Assembly (NCBI GenBank): GCA_009733775.1
Contig: WOGZ01000029.1
Location: forward strand, 1-64,000
From: Alectoria sarmentosa
Taxonomy: Eukaryota > Ascomycota > Lecanoromycetes > Lecanorales > Parmeliaceae
Length of the DNA: 64,000 nucleotides
Direction of reading: 5' to 3'
The translations under genes were made by a program, and so were the position numbers. Below are positions 46,363 through 58,672 of this stretch, piece by piece. Positions within the stretch are counted from its first letter, which is position 1; each line of letters starts with the position of its first letter. The notes under the pieces were generated by a model. The model was not told where the DNA came from. It saw nothing but the letters and a program-made list of their open reading frames with translations, and made no database searches.

Positions 46363-47465
46363 TATGGAGAGGGCGTGTGCTGGCGTATTGGGTTGATGTA
46401 TGCTGATATGGCAAGAGCATCTACGAGAGGGGCGAGAAATTGATTCTTGACGCAAAGTCAGCAGACATCGTGGACTGGGGCAGAGGTCTAAATGTGCTCA
46501 GCAAAGTTCCGTCTCGGCATTGCATGAAAAGGTTCAACCAAAGCGCTTCAATCTTTGTTTAAACCACCCTGTTGACCTCGATCTTCTGCAGGGACTGGAG
46601 CTTGGCAGATTTTGATGCTCATCGTGTTGTGTTCATCTCTTGAAACCGACCAGCCTTCCGAGTAAAGTATGCAATCTTCAAGACAGTTGCAGTACTCTTG
46701 GCTGTGCTTGGAGGTAGTTCTTCTGGCAGCCCCGGCCCTAATCGTCGTACTCTGTGTAGGGGTCAGGACTTCCGGTAAGAGACGTTCAAAGTTTTCGTTT
46801 TTCACACAGTCGAAGATATTCTCGATTCCAACTATTACAACTCGCAAGGCGTATCCCAGGCTTACATTGAATTAGCCTGCGCGTTTGAAGAGAGCTTGAG
46901 TGCTTAATATGTAGCCCGAGTTTGAGGGCGCCTTACTACATACAACACAGCTAGATTTCGAGGCAAGCAACTGATACACTTCAGCATATGGTTCGTCGGC
47001 AATAAGGGAGGGCGAACGTGCAGTGGAAGATTGTCGCTGGATACTAAATCCCTTTGTCACGTACAAAGCGTTGGTGTCCCAGTGAGGAGTAATTTACGCC
47101 TTGTCTTTGTTTCTACTAGCGCAATATTTCCGCATTCGGAAAATGTGAATCAGAAGGCAGAAAGGGAAAACCTCACTTTCAAATTTCACCAACACTCTGG
47201 CTCCCTGACTACTCACAACTTCCAAAATCCGCCATAGCAACTCTCGCACTCTCTTTCACCAATCCTGAGAAATACACACATCGCTTGAACCAGTACGTCA
47301 GATCTCACACCTACACTTCATCAACACTACCAAGTACACACCTCGCGTAATCGACCGCGTCACATCGCACCTCTCTCTTCGTCAACACCCGCCAACTCAG
47401 CACCTTACCCAACCCACTGCATTAACCAATCATTGCAACAGGGTTTCGACCCACCCACTGTATAA
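46363..47465. other. Intergenic
   Basis: About 1.1 kb between two plus-strand genes. The part from about 47160 is A/C-rich without G-rich tracts, as expected of a 5' UTR. No gene recognised. Confidence 0.45.
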
Positions 47466-50429
47466 ATGGAGGGAACACCGGCACAACAAATCTTCATGCT
47501 TAAACAAAGCCTGGATGAAAATGGGACAGCGTTGCACGAGGAAATGCGCCAGACAGCCGAGCTCAAAACTGCCAACGAACAGCTGGCAAACCAAATCCTA
47601 CAGCAGAAAGAGGCGTACGCAAAACTTGACAAGCATGCGAAGAACTGCGAGAAGGCAACAAATAAAGCTCAAAAAGAAGCCAAACACACACAAGGTTATG
47701 CAGATCACCTTATCGGTAGCCAGAAAGGTAACCTGAAGAGCGCGGAACGTAGGCTAGATGAAGCAACACGTGAACTGAAGCAGTGGAGGGACAAATACGG
47801 GTGGTCCGTGGAGAAACCTGCCGAAGAGAAGTATGCTCTTCAAGAGAGACTTTCCGAATGGCAATCAAAAGCAGAAAAGGCCCGGAACCAAATCGTTTCG
47901 TTGGAAGAGCAGATCCAAGGGACACCGCAGCAGATAGGACTTCATCAGGCCTTGGAAGAGTGGGAGGAGCATCAAGGCTGTTCTGCGGAATTCGCAGATC
48001 TTCAAGATAAGCTTCATGACGGGACGTTGCTCAAGCAGCAGCTGGAGTCAGATCTCGCCAGTAGCAAACAGCGATATCAGAAGACAAAGTCCGACATGAA
48101 GGCACTCCAAACCAAGGCAGACCAGTTGGAACAGGCCTACAAGGCCTTACAGAATCAAGATAAGACTAATGAATACATACTGCACATCCAGAAGCTGGAA
48201 TCGGATCTTGAGCAATATCAGAAGACAGAAGGGGACGTGAAGGCACTCCAAGAAAAAGTAAACCAGCTAGAATCGGCCAGCGAGGTCGTCCGAGGTCAAG
48301 AAAAGACTGATACCGACATGCTAGATGCCGACATGCTAGACAAGGAGAGGCTGGAGTCAGATCTTAAAGCTTTACAAGATCGACTCCAGAAAACAGAGTC
48401 GGAGATGAAGGCACTTCATGAAAAGGCTGACCTACTGGAACAAGCCAACAAGGCCTTCCAGGATCAAGCTAAGAGTGATAACGATACGCTACAGAAGCTG
48501 GAGTCGGATCAGAAAGCTAGCGAAGAGCAATGTCAAGAAACAGACTCGAACATGAAGGCACTCCGAGAACAGGCAGACCAACTGAAATCAGAACTCAATG
48601 TAACAAAAGAGCAACTTCAAACAACAGAGTCAGACATGGAAGCACTTCAAGGAAAGACAGATCAATTGGAATCAGATCTCAATTCCAAAGAAGAGCAACT
48701 TGATGAATTAGCGTCAAACATGGAGTCACTTCAAGGGATTTTAGACCAATTAGAGTCAGATCTCAAGAGAGCAAATGAGGAACGCCGGACAACAAAGTCG
48801 AACATGGATGAACTCGGAGAACAGGCAGACCAGCTGAAGTCAGAACTCAACGTGACAAAAGAGCAACTTCAGACAAAAGAGTCAGACATGGAAACACTCC
48901 AAGGAAAGGCAGATCAATTGGAATCAGATCTCAATTTCAAAGAAGAGCAACTTGACGAATTAGTGTCAAACATGGAGTCACTTCAAGGGATTTTAGACCA
49001 ATTAGAGTCAGATCTCAAGAGAGCAAATGAGGAACGCCGGACAACAAAGTCGAACATGGATGAACTCCGAGAAAAGACAGTTCAGCTGGAGCAGGCCAAT
49101 CAAGCATTCCAACAAAAGGAAGATGAGAATTTACTGTCCATGACTTTCGAGAGAGAGGAGCAGAACTTGGAGCCTGTGAACAAGGAGATATGGGCTGCCG
49201 TGCAGCAAGACATAGAAGGGAGGAGAAAGTTGCTGGCTCAGAATAAAGCTTCGAAGAAGCCACATCAAGACCTCAAGACACAGCAACTGCGAATTGAGAC
49301 CCCCAAGGAAGCCGAACCTAGCCAGGTGAGCAGCTCTGCCCAAATTATGGGCTTTTCTTTCTTCCTCCCCTAACAGTGCAGACTCCCTGCTTGTACTAAT
49401 TTACTTTAACAGATTACCCCACCTTCCTCACCAATATACACAACAGATGATGGCAGCCAAGACTTGGAGAAGACTCCCCGTCCCAAGAAGTCACTGCGTC
49501 AAGACCTTGGTTATTCCTCTCGGGATCAAAGCGACGAAGAACAGTCCGACTTTTCCACGCCGCAGCAACAGGGTGTAATGACATCAAAGCAAGCGGAGAT
49601 AGGTGAAGAGGAGAGGGAAGCGGGTGCAGAAACTTGGGAGACGGACGATTCGCAGGATGGTGAAGAGCATACCAAAGGGAGCACGCATCGAGAAATGAAG
49701 AAACCACTGCCAATGAAGCGTCAAGCAACGAACCTCGAGACAGTTGAGATACGAGCGAAGGAACGAGCGAAAGAACAGTCAGAAGCCCTCGAGACCCTGT
49801 TCGAATGTACCCCAGCAAAGGCCAACGCCATCGACCGACGCTTGAAGGCTCTGGGCCCAGGTTGCCGACTTCATGAGGCTCCCGCGCTCGTTGCATACGA
49901 GCTATCAGGAATACCAGAGGATACCTACAAGGGATTGGCATCCGGCCAGCTTATTGCGACTATGCCGCCCAACGAGGTCAAAGATGTGGGAACGAACCCC
50001 GATAGATTTGCTGATGATATGGCAACCGACACCACAGGCCTGCTCACCAAGGAAGTCGCAAGCCCCCTCTCTGTGGCCAAAGACATGGCGACAGACACTA
50101 CAGACTTGCCCGTCGAGGAAGCTACGGCCCCATATACTAAGTCGAGCCGTCGGGCCTTATTCCTTTGCTTTCTGATGTTGTTGACGATCTCTTCCGGCTT
50201 GTTCTGTATGTACATGGGGCTCAGATCTGATCCCAAGCCCAACACTCAGCATGGAATTATGTACAAGAACATATACTCCCATCGCCACACGCCCTTCCCA
50301 ACGCCTTCACGTTGCGCTCCGACGCCTATCACATTCGTCTACCCGCCAACGCCGGCGCTGCAGCTTGGACTGGAAAGAATGATGACGGGGAGCTCGCTGG
50401 GTGGGGGGTTGAAGGGGATGAAGTGGTAG
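47466..50429 (+). CDS. Large tail-anchored coiled-coil protein
   Basis: Two exons, 47466-49325 and 49413-50429, giving 958 residues. The 87-base intron has donor GTGAGC, branch TACTAAT and acceptor AACAG. Residues 1-600 are almost all coiled coil with a recurring pattern (LQ-x-KADQLE, LESDL), including an exact-length 84-residue tandem duplication. Exon 2 is acidic and disordered, then a helical segment (NLETVEIRAKERAKEQSEAL, about 710-730), twice a MATDTT-type motif, and one membrane helix (ALFLCFLMLLTISSGLFCMY, about 850-875) with a roughly 80-residue tail. The layout suggests a membrane-bound tether, but sequence similarity to golgins or myosin-like proteins would be expected from coiled coil alone. 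I do not recognise a family. The G-rich 3' end codes for the last residues. Confidence 0.75.
48567..49070 (+). repeat. 252-base tandem duplication in coiled-coil gene
   Basis: Two adjacent 252-base copies (48567-48818 and 48819-49070), each 84 codons, starting EQADQLKSELNVTKEQLQ. The protein copies differ at only a handful of positions, for example TTESDMEA against TKESDMET, so the duplication is recent. Confidence 0.92.
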
Positions 50430-52329
50430 GGGGTGGGGATGGGGGGGAGGGAAGGGGAGGGGGTGGGGAACCGGGAGCGGGGATTGGGGAGTTGGTGGTG
50501 TGGTGGAACAAGTGGCACGAATCAGACCTTACTTTACGACAACTCGGCAGACTACCTTCTCGTCATTGAACAACCCAGCGAACTTCCTCGTCACCTTTCT
50601 CTCGAACACGCAACGACCTCTTCATCCCGAAACTTCAGCTTTGCTGAAGCGGACGGCTAGTGATTGGTTCATATCGGGGCTCGGCATTTGCTTCGGCGAT
50701 GCTCGAGCCACGTGGTATGGACCGGGGTCGTTGTCCCATGGCCATTCGGCGCCCCGTGTTCCATTTCGGTGGAGCAGGGGGCGCTGAATGACTCCGGCCT
50801 AACCTCAGCTATACGCTGACGGCGGGCTCCGGAGGAATCTATCCTCGTATTTCAACTATACGTTGAAATGGCGAGCAATGGATTCAAGTGCCTTACAAAA
50901 ATGCTCGAGAAAATGGTGTTCGGAGAGGGGAGCTGGGCTCTAGGTGACGGGTTGGTGTGCTGTGCTGGATGTCCCTGTCTTTTTATACCAGCGTGCAACA
51001 TCAGCCGAATGGCATCAGAGATTCATGATTGTATCAATTATCATAGACGGAGAACATGAAACCATACATACCCAAATACGCACATACAAAGAAAGAACAG
51101 TGTAATAGTCCAAGAAAGTGACTTTGTGGCCTGCTGTAGATTTGACGATCAGAAAGTTTTAAATATTCCCATCGTACTTTCCTGACCTACCATCCTCCTG
51201 GCATTGAGACTCGCATTGGATTATCAAGCGGTATTTCCCATTTGTCTCCTTCCTTGATGGGTAAGGTCTTGGAAGTCCCAGTTGACCGGAAGTCCTCCCA
51301 CCTAGACAAGGCGCTCGCCCGTCGGTCAGACCACGACTTGGACTCTCCTCAAAGCTCTCCCTTCCTGTCGAGCAAGCATACTCATCGCACAACCTCCCGT
51401 TCGCCACCGAGCGCAAGGCACCATATAATCTGACGGAGATTTGGATACCAAAAAAGCAATGCCTTGCCTGGAAGGATTTCCGTTCCCTGAGCGCTCTAAG
51501 CGTTTGCGCAGCCCCTTTTTTTGCCGCCCGCAAACCCAAAACGCCTCTCTTGTATGTCATTTAGCAAAGGGGGAGCTGCTTTTCCATTCGTCGCCTTGAT
51601 TATTCAGCTTATAGCGGAGAGTGCCAAAGGTAGGGAAGGAAGGTTCACTTTTCCGCAGCAGTCGTGCGTTTGGCTCCTCCTGCTTCATCCACTGACTGTC
51701 AAAACGCCTCTCGACTTTAATGGAAAGAAAATATCGACTTCCTTCCTTCTCGCCTTAAGAAGAACGCGCTTTGACTCGGAACGAGGAGGAAGTTTGGCAG
51801 GTTTTGCGCAGCAGCCTTCCGGTATGGGTTCTCGTTTTGCTTCGTTCGCCAGGACATGCCTCATTCAGGCAAAATGCAATTTACGGATTCCCTTCCTCTT
51901 CCCACAGGGCGAGATCAATTTCTCATCTCTTTGTCATCCATCAATGACGGTGCTGCGCAGAGTCAGCGAAGTCGGGCGACTTCGGTGAGATCAGGAGGGA
52001 GGACTTCAGAATCTCTGGCACGGTCAACGGCAAGCTTCACCCTGGGAAGAGGGATATATAATACTCGATGATGTCCCTGATATCTGCAATCATCGTTCAA
52101 CAGCGTCTCCAGTGTCTTGCAAAGTCAAAGACTCGCAAAACAAAACCGCTCTATCCCGCATATCCCCAGATCGCCCTTTCATACGCCCTTTCCGTCATTC
52201 TCGGCCCACCCGCTTCCATCACCGCCCTCTGCTCAAGCACCCGCCGGTCTTCAATTGCCTCTAGCACATTAGCACCACATATCATCACGAACTACTTCTC
52301 CCCAACGATCAATAACCACTTCTCTCAAA
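50430..52329. other. Gene-poor region with G-rich start
   Basis: About 1.9 kb without a supported gene. It starts with a run of GGGG tracts (about 50400-50490) able to form G-quadruplexes. The small Cys-rich frame at 50868-51059 (VCCAGCPC) has no other support. Confidence 0.45.
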
Positions 52330-52548
52330 ATGGCCTGCCATCGCTTCTCCGCCTCAGACGCCTCTGTCAGTATCCACCAGCTTCACCCCTCGAACCAGAA
52401 AGCTCATGGCTACGGAAGCTCCATAACATTAGCGAGGGGAGGGTTTTGGGTTTGCCATGATTGCACTCACGTCAATAACTCTGCATTATGCCCTGAGAGA
52501 TGTGGCGCTTGTCCTCATTACAGGTGCGGGTCTTGCCGTAATTGCTGA
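52330..52548 (+). CDS. Small W-x-C-x2-C zinc-ribbon-like protein
   Basis: Single exon, 72 residues. The C-terminal half is a dense Cys pattern: GFWVCHDCTHVNN, then CPERCGACPHYRC and CGSCRNC at the end. Trp-x-Cys-x2-Cys followed by a second Cys-x2-Cys (with His between) is typical of a zinc ribbon or RanBP2-like finger, and small proteins of this shape are common and uncharacterised in Pezizomycotina. No signal peptide. Zinc binding is inferred, function unknown. Confidence 0.55.
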   Translation: MACHRFSASDASVSIHQLHPSNQKAHGYGSSITLARGGFWVCHDCTHVNNSALCPERCGACPHYRCGSCRNC

Positions 52549-52943
52549 GGGGATGAGAGGTTGTCTGCGTGAGCGTGTGGGGCATGCAAGGATAAGCGAG
52601 GGATACAAGGAGGATAAAAGGACAGATGGTAGGATATGAGAGTGGACTGCTTTATTTGGAGGCAGTGCGAAATGGCACGGTGGGTGCAGATTCTCGGGTT
52701 ATTGCGGATTCTGGCGTTTGCTCATGATGTTCGATTCTTTCTTTGTCGTTTGTAGCGAGAACAATTGGCAACGAAATTGAACCCATATTGCTAACAGATA
52801 AGTCGGGGCTTGGGAAGGAAAAGTTTGACTTCGACGAGCCCCACTCTGCGTGATCCAGATGTATCAGAAGTGTAGCTGTAAGCATTGGAACAACACTTTC
52901 GGCTAGGAACGTATTATGCTTCCTACGCTATACAATGCTAGGG
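52549..52943. other. Intergenic between convergent genes
   Basis: 3' regions of the small Cys-rich gene (+) and the palmitoyltransferase gene (-). No gene seen. Confidence 0.45.
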
Positions 52944-54756
52944 TTAATGTACATGGCCATTTATATGCCCAAGGCCGGCTTCTAGATCAATATCGTTAGC
53001 ATCATCTCTGTCGTGTCCTGTATCACGGCCTTTCTTCTCGTCCTGATTGCTTTCTGCTTCCGGTGCGGCACCTAAAGCTGTAGCTCTGTGGGACTGCTTT
53101 TTCCTGCGCTTTGGCTTAAAATGCGTCTTCTCATTGCTGAATTCTTCTGGACTGGCGATTCCCGCTTCCGCCCGCATTCGTTGGACAACCGGGCCCATGG
53201 CAAATTGACCGTCTATCCGATCGTGGTTGCAACACGGGCTACGTCTGATTGGCAGTAGCCAGTCGTACCAATGATCTCCCATCACGGTTTTGAAGTTCTG
53301 ATACGGCCCGAGATCGAAAGGATTCTCTCCAGGCTTGGTGTGTAGGATCGCAAAAGTCTTAATAGCGCCTGATACCTGTCCTTCAGCAGGCACGTCAGAA
53401 ACTTCGACTGCTTCTGTTGTTGAGAAGGAGATGGTTCGGAATCCAGTTGACGTCTCTGGAAGCCTTGGCATGTGAATGGCCAGTGTCCAGACTATAGTCT
53501 TCCGTGAAAGATTTTCAATGGTTGTCGTATTGATGAGGGCAAATTGGAGGGAACTGCCAGTCATGCCTAGGTTGAACAGGCCGAAGAGAGCGCCCCTGGA
53601 GGCTTATCAGTTCCCATCATAAATGCGAAAGGGCTGATCCACCTACAAGCATACAACGATCAACCAGTGTACATGGAGAGAGTGGGTCTGCACGTGGAAT
53701 CTGTCAGCCTTTCGGTTTATAAACGTTGAAACAAGCTTTGTTGGTAAGACTGTCAAGCGCGGGTGTGGTCTTGCCTCGTGGCTTTTTGTCAGAGCCTTGC
53801 GAGAGTCCGTGTTGGGGGCCAAAGAAGCGAATTTCGCTCACCTCTCTTCTGTACTCCGCAAGAAAGTATGCTGCAACGGTGAGGTTGAAGACACAATAGA
53901 TTGCACTCCAGCCTACGAACTGGATGAAAAATTTGAATGACATCTCGGAGACCACACCTCCGACCCTAGCCGCTATCAGTATAGAACTCCAGGACCTCAT
54001 AATGTGAGAATGGCTTTTTGAGGCTTCGCCCTCCTCTCAGTATCTTAGACTTTTGTAATAGAGCACCTACCAAGGGCAGAAGTGATCCATCTTGCGAACG
54101 CATCGCTCAATCTCACGACAGTGGTGTGCTCGGTCTGGTTTCCAATTCAAGCAGGTAGAGCACCAAATGGGGCGCCCATCTGTTTGGCAGACGAACGCAT
54201 TCCTGCTGTAGAAGTCTTGCAGGCCAGGCGCCGGTCCCGTAGTCACAGGTGCTGCGGTTGCCTCACCCGGGTAACCGTGGCCAGAGAGGCTTCCATTCTC
54301 CTCGCTTTCCCCTCCAGCATATTCTCCAATACTTCCGTCAGAGCTTCGGCTGGATCTTTTCCTGTAGCGATGATTGCGCTGTGCCTTTGCTTTTGCTTTG
54401 CTCTCTCGTAGAGCATACCACTGACTGCTGCGTGGAACGTATCCGGGATTGACGGTAACGGTGTATAGGAGGCGGACGTAGGTGAAGACGAAGAGGAGAA
54501 GAAGGACAGAATACGCCACGAGGATGCCAATCGCTGGACCAGGACGAGGAGCGTGGAGAGTGGTGGAAGGCCTGAGTAGGTAGTCCACTGTTGATGCTCG
54601 TCAGTATGGATCAGCCAAACGATTTTGGAACCCCTGACCACATAACAGCTTTATCTGGACCCAAGAAACATATCCCACAAGTCCGACCAAGACCAGGGGA
54701 ATAAGACGAGATACAAAAAGATTTGTAGCTTTATTGATAGCGGAATTTGGGGCCAT
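52944..54756 (-). CDS. pfa5: Palmitoyltransferase, Pfa5 type (DHHC family)
   Basis: Five exons or so: 54756-54639, 54587-54071, 53965-53842, about 53682-53635, and about 53590-52944. Exon 1 gives a membrane helix (LIPLVLVGLVGYVSWVQI). Exon 2 holds the Cys-rich domain: CSTCLNWKPDRAHHC, then CVRKMDHFCPW, completed by VGGVVSEMSFKFF in exon 3. The catalytic motif is DHFC rather than DHHC; yeast Akr1, Akr2 and Pfa5 also deviate (DHYC), and the Cys is kept. NTTTIENL matches the family TTxE motif, and FDLGPYQNFKTVMGDHWYDW with LLPIRRSPCCNHD is the Pfa5 C-terminal signature. It attaches palmitate to Cys of membrane-associated proteins. The exon 4/5 junction (HWLIVVCL to ALFGLFNLGM) does not splice in phase with standard sites; either a one-base error, a frameshift or an unusual site. 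Confidence 0.85.
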
Positions 54757-56565
54757 TGAACGACTTGAATTGATGGGCCTGGTGTTGGCCCGGAGATGTC
54801 AGCAGCCCATGACACAATTGCCCTGTCCTTTAGGAAGGTGAAGGCTCAAAACACAGCCCTTGAAGATGCTGGAGTAGTTGATGTCTACAAGTCAGTGAAC
54901 CACTGAACATTCTGATTCAAAGTTGCGCATCGACAAGTAGATTACACTAGTTGTACGGAAACAAAAGGGAACTAGTTCGGAGTTGGTAGGGAGGAGATCG
55001 AGACAACAACAGCTTCTACGTCCAACCTCTAGTGAGCACGCACTCTTTGGCTACGACCTTGACGCTTCGGCAACCTCAATTCTCTACTGGCCAGAAGATT
55101 GTTCTGTCGCGTGAAGGTGAAGAGTCCTCGGATGCTCCGACCAAGTCCCGTAGGCAACCAGGCGTTTGCAGGAGTCATTGAAAAAGAAGCGTCAATTGCT
55201 AGGGCTTCCCAGCCTTGAAGTCATTGAAAACTGACCCACATTCTCACCGCTCTTTAGTCGAAGAAATTCATGGACGCGAAGCTCCCAGCCAAACATTATC
55301 CTCCATGGGTACTTTTTTGTCTTAAGAAGGATGCTTGCCCAGTCATATCTACGGGAAAATCCTATGAAAATACGATTTAAATTAGCAAGTGAACCGTGCC
55401 TCAAATCTCTTTGTGTACTGCTCCACTTCTTCCAGATTGCAGCCTGAAGCTGTGCTCATTAAATATTGCTCATAAATTGGAGGGACATGGCTTCGACATA
55501 GGGACATTCGGACTCACCGAATCATGAAGCTCTCACCATGAAGCGAACCCCAAACCAGGCCGCCTTCTGTAATCCACGGTGCAGCGATGTATCATACCCC
55601 AAGGAGCCGAATCTTCAGTGTGCCTGACAATCACAGCCATCACTGTGCTAAATATTGGAGATGTTGGTGCAGAAGGGGCACAAGTGGTGTATTCGTCTGG
55701 CTGGTACCTACTCTCCTTGCCCATGAGGAAGCAAGCCAGCGACACGGACCGTCGTTATCTCTCATAAGACAACGGCAGCCTGACGAAGTATGGCGGCTAG
55801 AGATCCAAGCTTTGACCCCTAGCTGAGGTGACATGATCGCACCGCCTTGTCGGAAAAGGAAATCTTGTCCGGACAGTGTCATTGCCGCTATTTCGCCCCG
55901 TCTCATTATTCATCCACCTTTTTCTGCTTACTCTTTTGGATGGATTACGTCCTGGTAATTTTGCATCGCATCTGAGGGTACTTTGAAGCTCTCATCGCAC
56001 TTGACACGTCAAGTAGTCACCGACTCAGGAACACATTCACGACGTCGAAATGGGGCAACTCTTCGACTGGTGGAGCGCCAAGTAGAGCCCAATCAAATGA
56101 GCTTCAGGACTCGGTAAGAGAAGCCAAGACCGTGGGATCTTTCTTCTACGCCTTACTTTACGTATATGAGTCAAGTAAACATATCCTACCACTGGCGACT
56201 CTATCTCGGCCAGATGATAGTGTGCGCCAGGTTCAGGGGAACACAGTAAGCGTCAGGGGTGACATTGACCCATTTTGCGTAAGAACATCGTTTCTCTGTG
56301 ATCTACATCCTTCTACAGTTCCTTGCCGCATTTCTCTGGCAAATAATACAGCGGTATGAAGCTCTCAAGCCAAGAACAGACTTCGTACGGCTCGGTCGCA
56401 CCGTACATCGCCCGCTACCGTCTGTGATGTGTGATGTATCATTCCGCGATTTATTCTTTTATGTCTGAATCTCAAACCCATCGACTCACGGATTTCTTTT
56501 GTTGTGTACTCTACCCCATACAGCAACTATCCAACTGTCTTTAGACGCCGCTTTCCCTGGCCATC
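54757..56565. other. Gene-poor region
   Basis: About 1.8 kb upstream of the palmitoyltransferase. Short frames without domains; no gene supported. Confidence 0.45.
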
Positions 56566-57054
56566 ATGCTTGCTCTGCCCTCCGATCGTCTTGATGGTGG
56601 CCGGAATACTCGTTGCCATAACGTATTACTACCCAGCCATGCCGTCGGCGTTGCCAATACCCAGGTGGTGTCAGTTCAATATACACCCACGGTTCCGAAA
56701 GGTCAGATTCCTTGTCACACAAGTCTCAGGTTGTCGCTAAACTTGCCAACAGGTCTACTCCACAGGGCTAACGTCGCTGCTATCGTTGGCCCGAAGTTGT
56801 CTGGTCCTGCAGGCTACCACTACAAATTGATCACGGCTGTCAGCAAAGAGAAGAACACTTTGCGTCGACTACTAGGCAATGGTGCGCCGCCAAGAGCTCG
56901 AGCTCAAGAGAGAGCAACCACTACACCAACAAGGTGGTTCTGCCACAGATGCAACAGCGGTCCTTACAGCATCGCGGCGCAATCTGGCTGCACGAACGTC
57001 ATCAACGGCCATCAATGTGATCATTCCAGGTGTGACTATTGCAAAAAGGAGTAA
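56566..57054 (+). CDS. Possible small W-x-C-x2-C zinc-ribbon-like protein
   Basis: The last 40 residues of a 162-residue frame read TRWFCHRCNSGP, then SGCTNVINGHQCDHSRCDYC, close in layout to the other small Trp-Cys proteins at 52.3 and 58.5 kb. The upstream part of the frame is not convincing. The real gene may start in a separate exon or at a later codon, since no ATG lies just ahead of the motif in this frame. Treat only the C-terminal motif (about 56930-57054) as supported. Confidence 0.35.
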   Translation: MLALPSDRLDGGRNTRCHNVLLPSHAVGVANTQVVSVQYTPTVPKGQIPCHTSLRLSLNLPTGLLHRANVAAIVGPKLSGPAGYHYKLITAVSKEKNTLRRLLGNGAPPRARAQERATTTPTRWFCHRCNSGPYSIAAQSGCTNVINGHQCDHSRCDYCKKE

Positions 57055-58495
57055 ACATGGTGGGTGCCCCTTATGCCCATTTTTGGAGACGTTGGTGTAT
57101 AACGAAGCGCTAACAGTCTTGTGCTCAGTGACCGGTCCCTTCCCCATATCGTAGACATCGCAGACAGGACATGAGGGATTCGAGATATGTTTTAGAATAT
57201 TGGGGGTTGGTAGACGCTCCAGTTTGAAACTTATTCCGATTGCGTTTTCAATCAATATATCATATGAAAGACTACATATTCAATTCTAGGACAGTCATTG
57301 TACCGCAAGGGCTGGGGTACTGTTCAAATTATGCTCTGTCAGTTTTGAGCGTCTTGAGCGTTATGTTTGTTTGGCGATCTGCGCTACGGTCATATTCTCA
57401 TATCTTTCGAATGCATTCGCCTTGCACGACATACTACTTTTAATATGAATATCACGCTTCGCAGGTTGCTTGCGAGCACAACAGAGTGGTGAAGGGACAT
57501 AACGCGCACTAGCAAGGCAAGGCTGCACGGTGGCTGAGGCTCCTTACCGGTCAACGTGGCGAGCACATGGTATTGCGGATATCCGAATGGCACAGCCTAC
57601 TCCCGTCTGGGGTAATAGCTCTTCCGGCTCCACCATCTTGCTTCACCGTGCAGCTTGATCCCGGTGACTTGGTCCCGGGTCAAGCATCCTCTCGAATCTG
57701 AACGTCTATAGGTCTAAGCCCCATTCACTCAATCTTCCTTTACAACATCCTTCACATCCTACCAGTACCTAGACTTCCGCACACATAATTACGGTCAGGT
57801 CCGACCATGCCTGAGATTTTGCTACGTGGGGGATACAGTGCATAGCCACGGATGCCTTCTTTCTGCTCCGGTAAGCTTCATGTGGGAAGTGGAGCGGAGC
57901 ATCACCTTCTAATGAGCTATCACAGTTCGCATCATACCTCTATGGCGAAAGCGAAGCAGACGAGTCACTGACCGGGTCTCTTATGAAGGGACCAACATCT
58001 ATAAACTAACCAATCATTGCATCTAGGACTTTAAAGACCACAGCAGGAAAATATATTTCCAAGCTTCACCTCTTGGATCAGTGATCCTTCGAGCTTTCGG
58101 ACAAGCACGGAATTCTCTACCAAGCTTTGTTTGCCCTTTTATGATGGTCAGGAGTTGTCTCGACCGCCCTGAAGGTGCGATGCTTCGTCGCCAACTCCGG
58201 GGTGTGTCGAGGGAGTCGGTGAGTCTCCTGCCTAGCGCTTCCTGACGAAAAGTAAAAATGCATCCTCCCCTGGTATATAAGAACAGCTGTCAGCGCTCCT
58301 CCGTCTTCCAATTCATGCATTGTCACAGCTGAGCACTCCAGTATCTCGAGAAGAGCGTATATACAACCCAGCCAGCAATCTTTCAGCTCCAAGAGCAGTC
58401 CTGTATCTTCACTCCGAAACCTCCGCGAAACCTGCAACCAAAACCTCTACCACCCACCTCCAAATCGTCCTCGCTGTCAAGCAACCTCATCAATC
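57055..58495. other. Gene-poor region
   Basis: About 1.4 kb. No gene supported. From about 58300 the plus strand is C/A-rich and is a plausible 5' UTR for the poly-Pro small protein. Confidence 0.45.
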
Positions 58496-58672
58496 ATGTC
58501 TGGTCGAACCCCGGCCCGCAGTCGACCTCCTCCTCCCCCTCCCCCTCCACCCCCACCTCGCCACTGGAATTGCGGCCATTGTAAAGAAGGCCTGATGTCG
58601 CTCAAGTTTGACTCTTACTGTACCAATTCATCCTGCAGGCGCCGCAAAGACGGCTACTCTACCGAGTACTGA
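58496..58672 (+). CDS. 58-residue poly-Pro W-x-C-x2-C protein
   Basis: Single exon of 59 codons including the stop. MSGRTPARSR is followed by eleven prolines, then RHWNCGHCKEG, and a second pair in SYCTNSSCRRR. The Trp-x-Cys-x2-Cys then Cys-x4-Cys pattern matches the small zinc-ribbon-like proteins elsewhere in this window, and the run of prolines could bind SH3 or profilin-type partners. It is below common gene-length cut-offs and easily missed. No homology search was possible. Confidence 0.5.
   Translation: MSGRTPARSRPPPPPPPPPPPRHWNCGHCKEGLMSLKFDSYCTNSSCRRRKDGYSTEY

Noticed and set aside
45699..46420. Two overlapping minus-strand frames of about 190 residues
   Set aside because: Antisense to the disordered tail of the GRAM-TBC gene; Ser/Pro/Leu-rich with no domain.
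50868..51059. Small Cys-rich frame (VCCAGCPC)
   Set aside because: No Trp-Cys motif, no signal peptide and no intron or context support.
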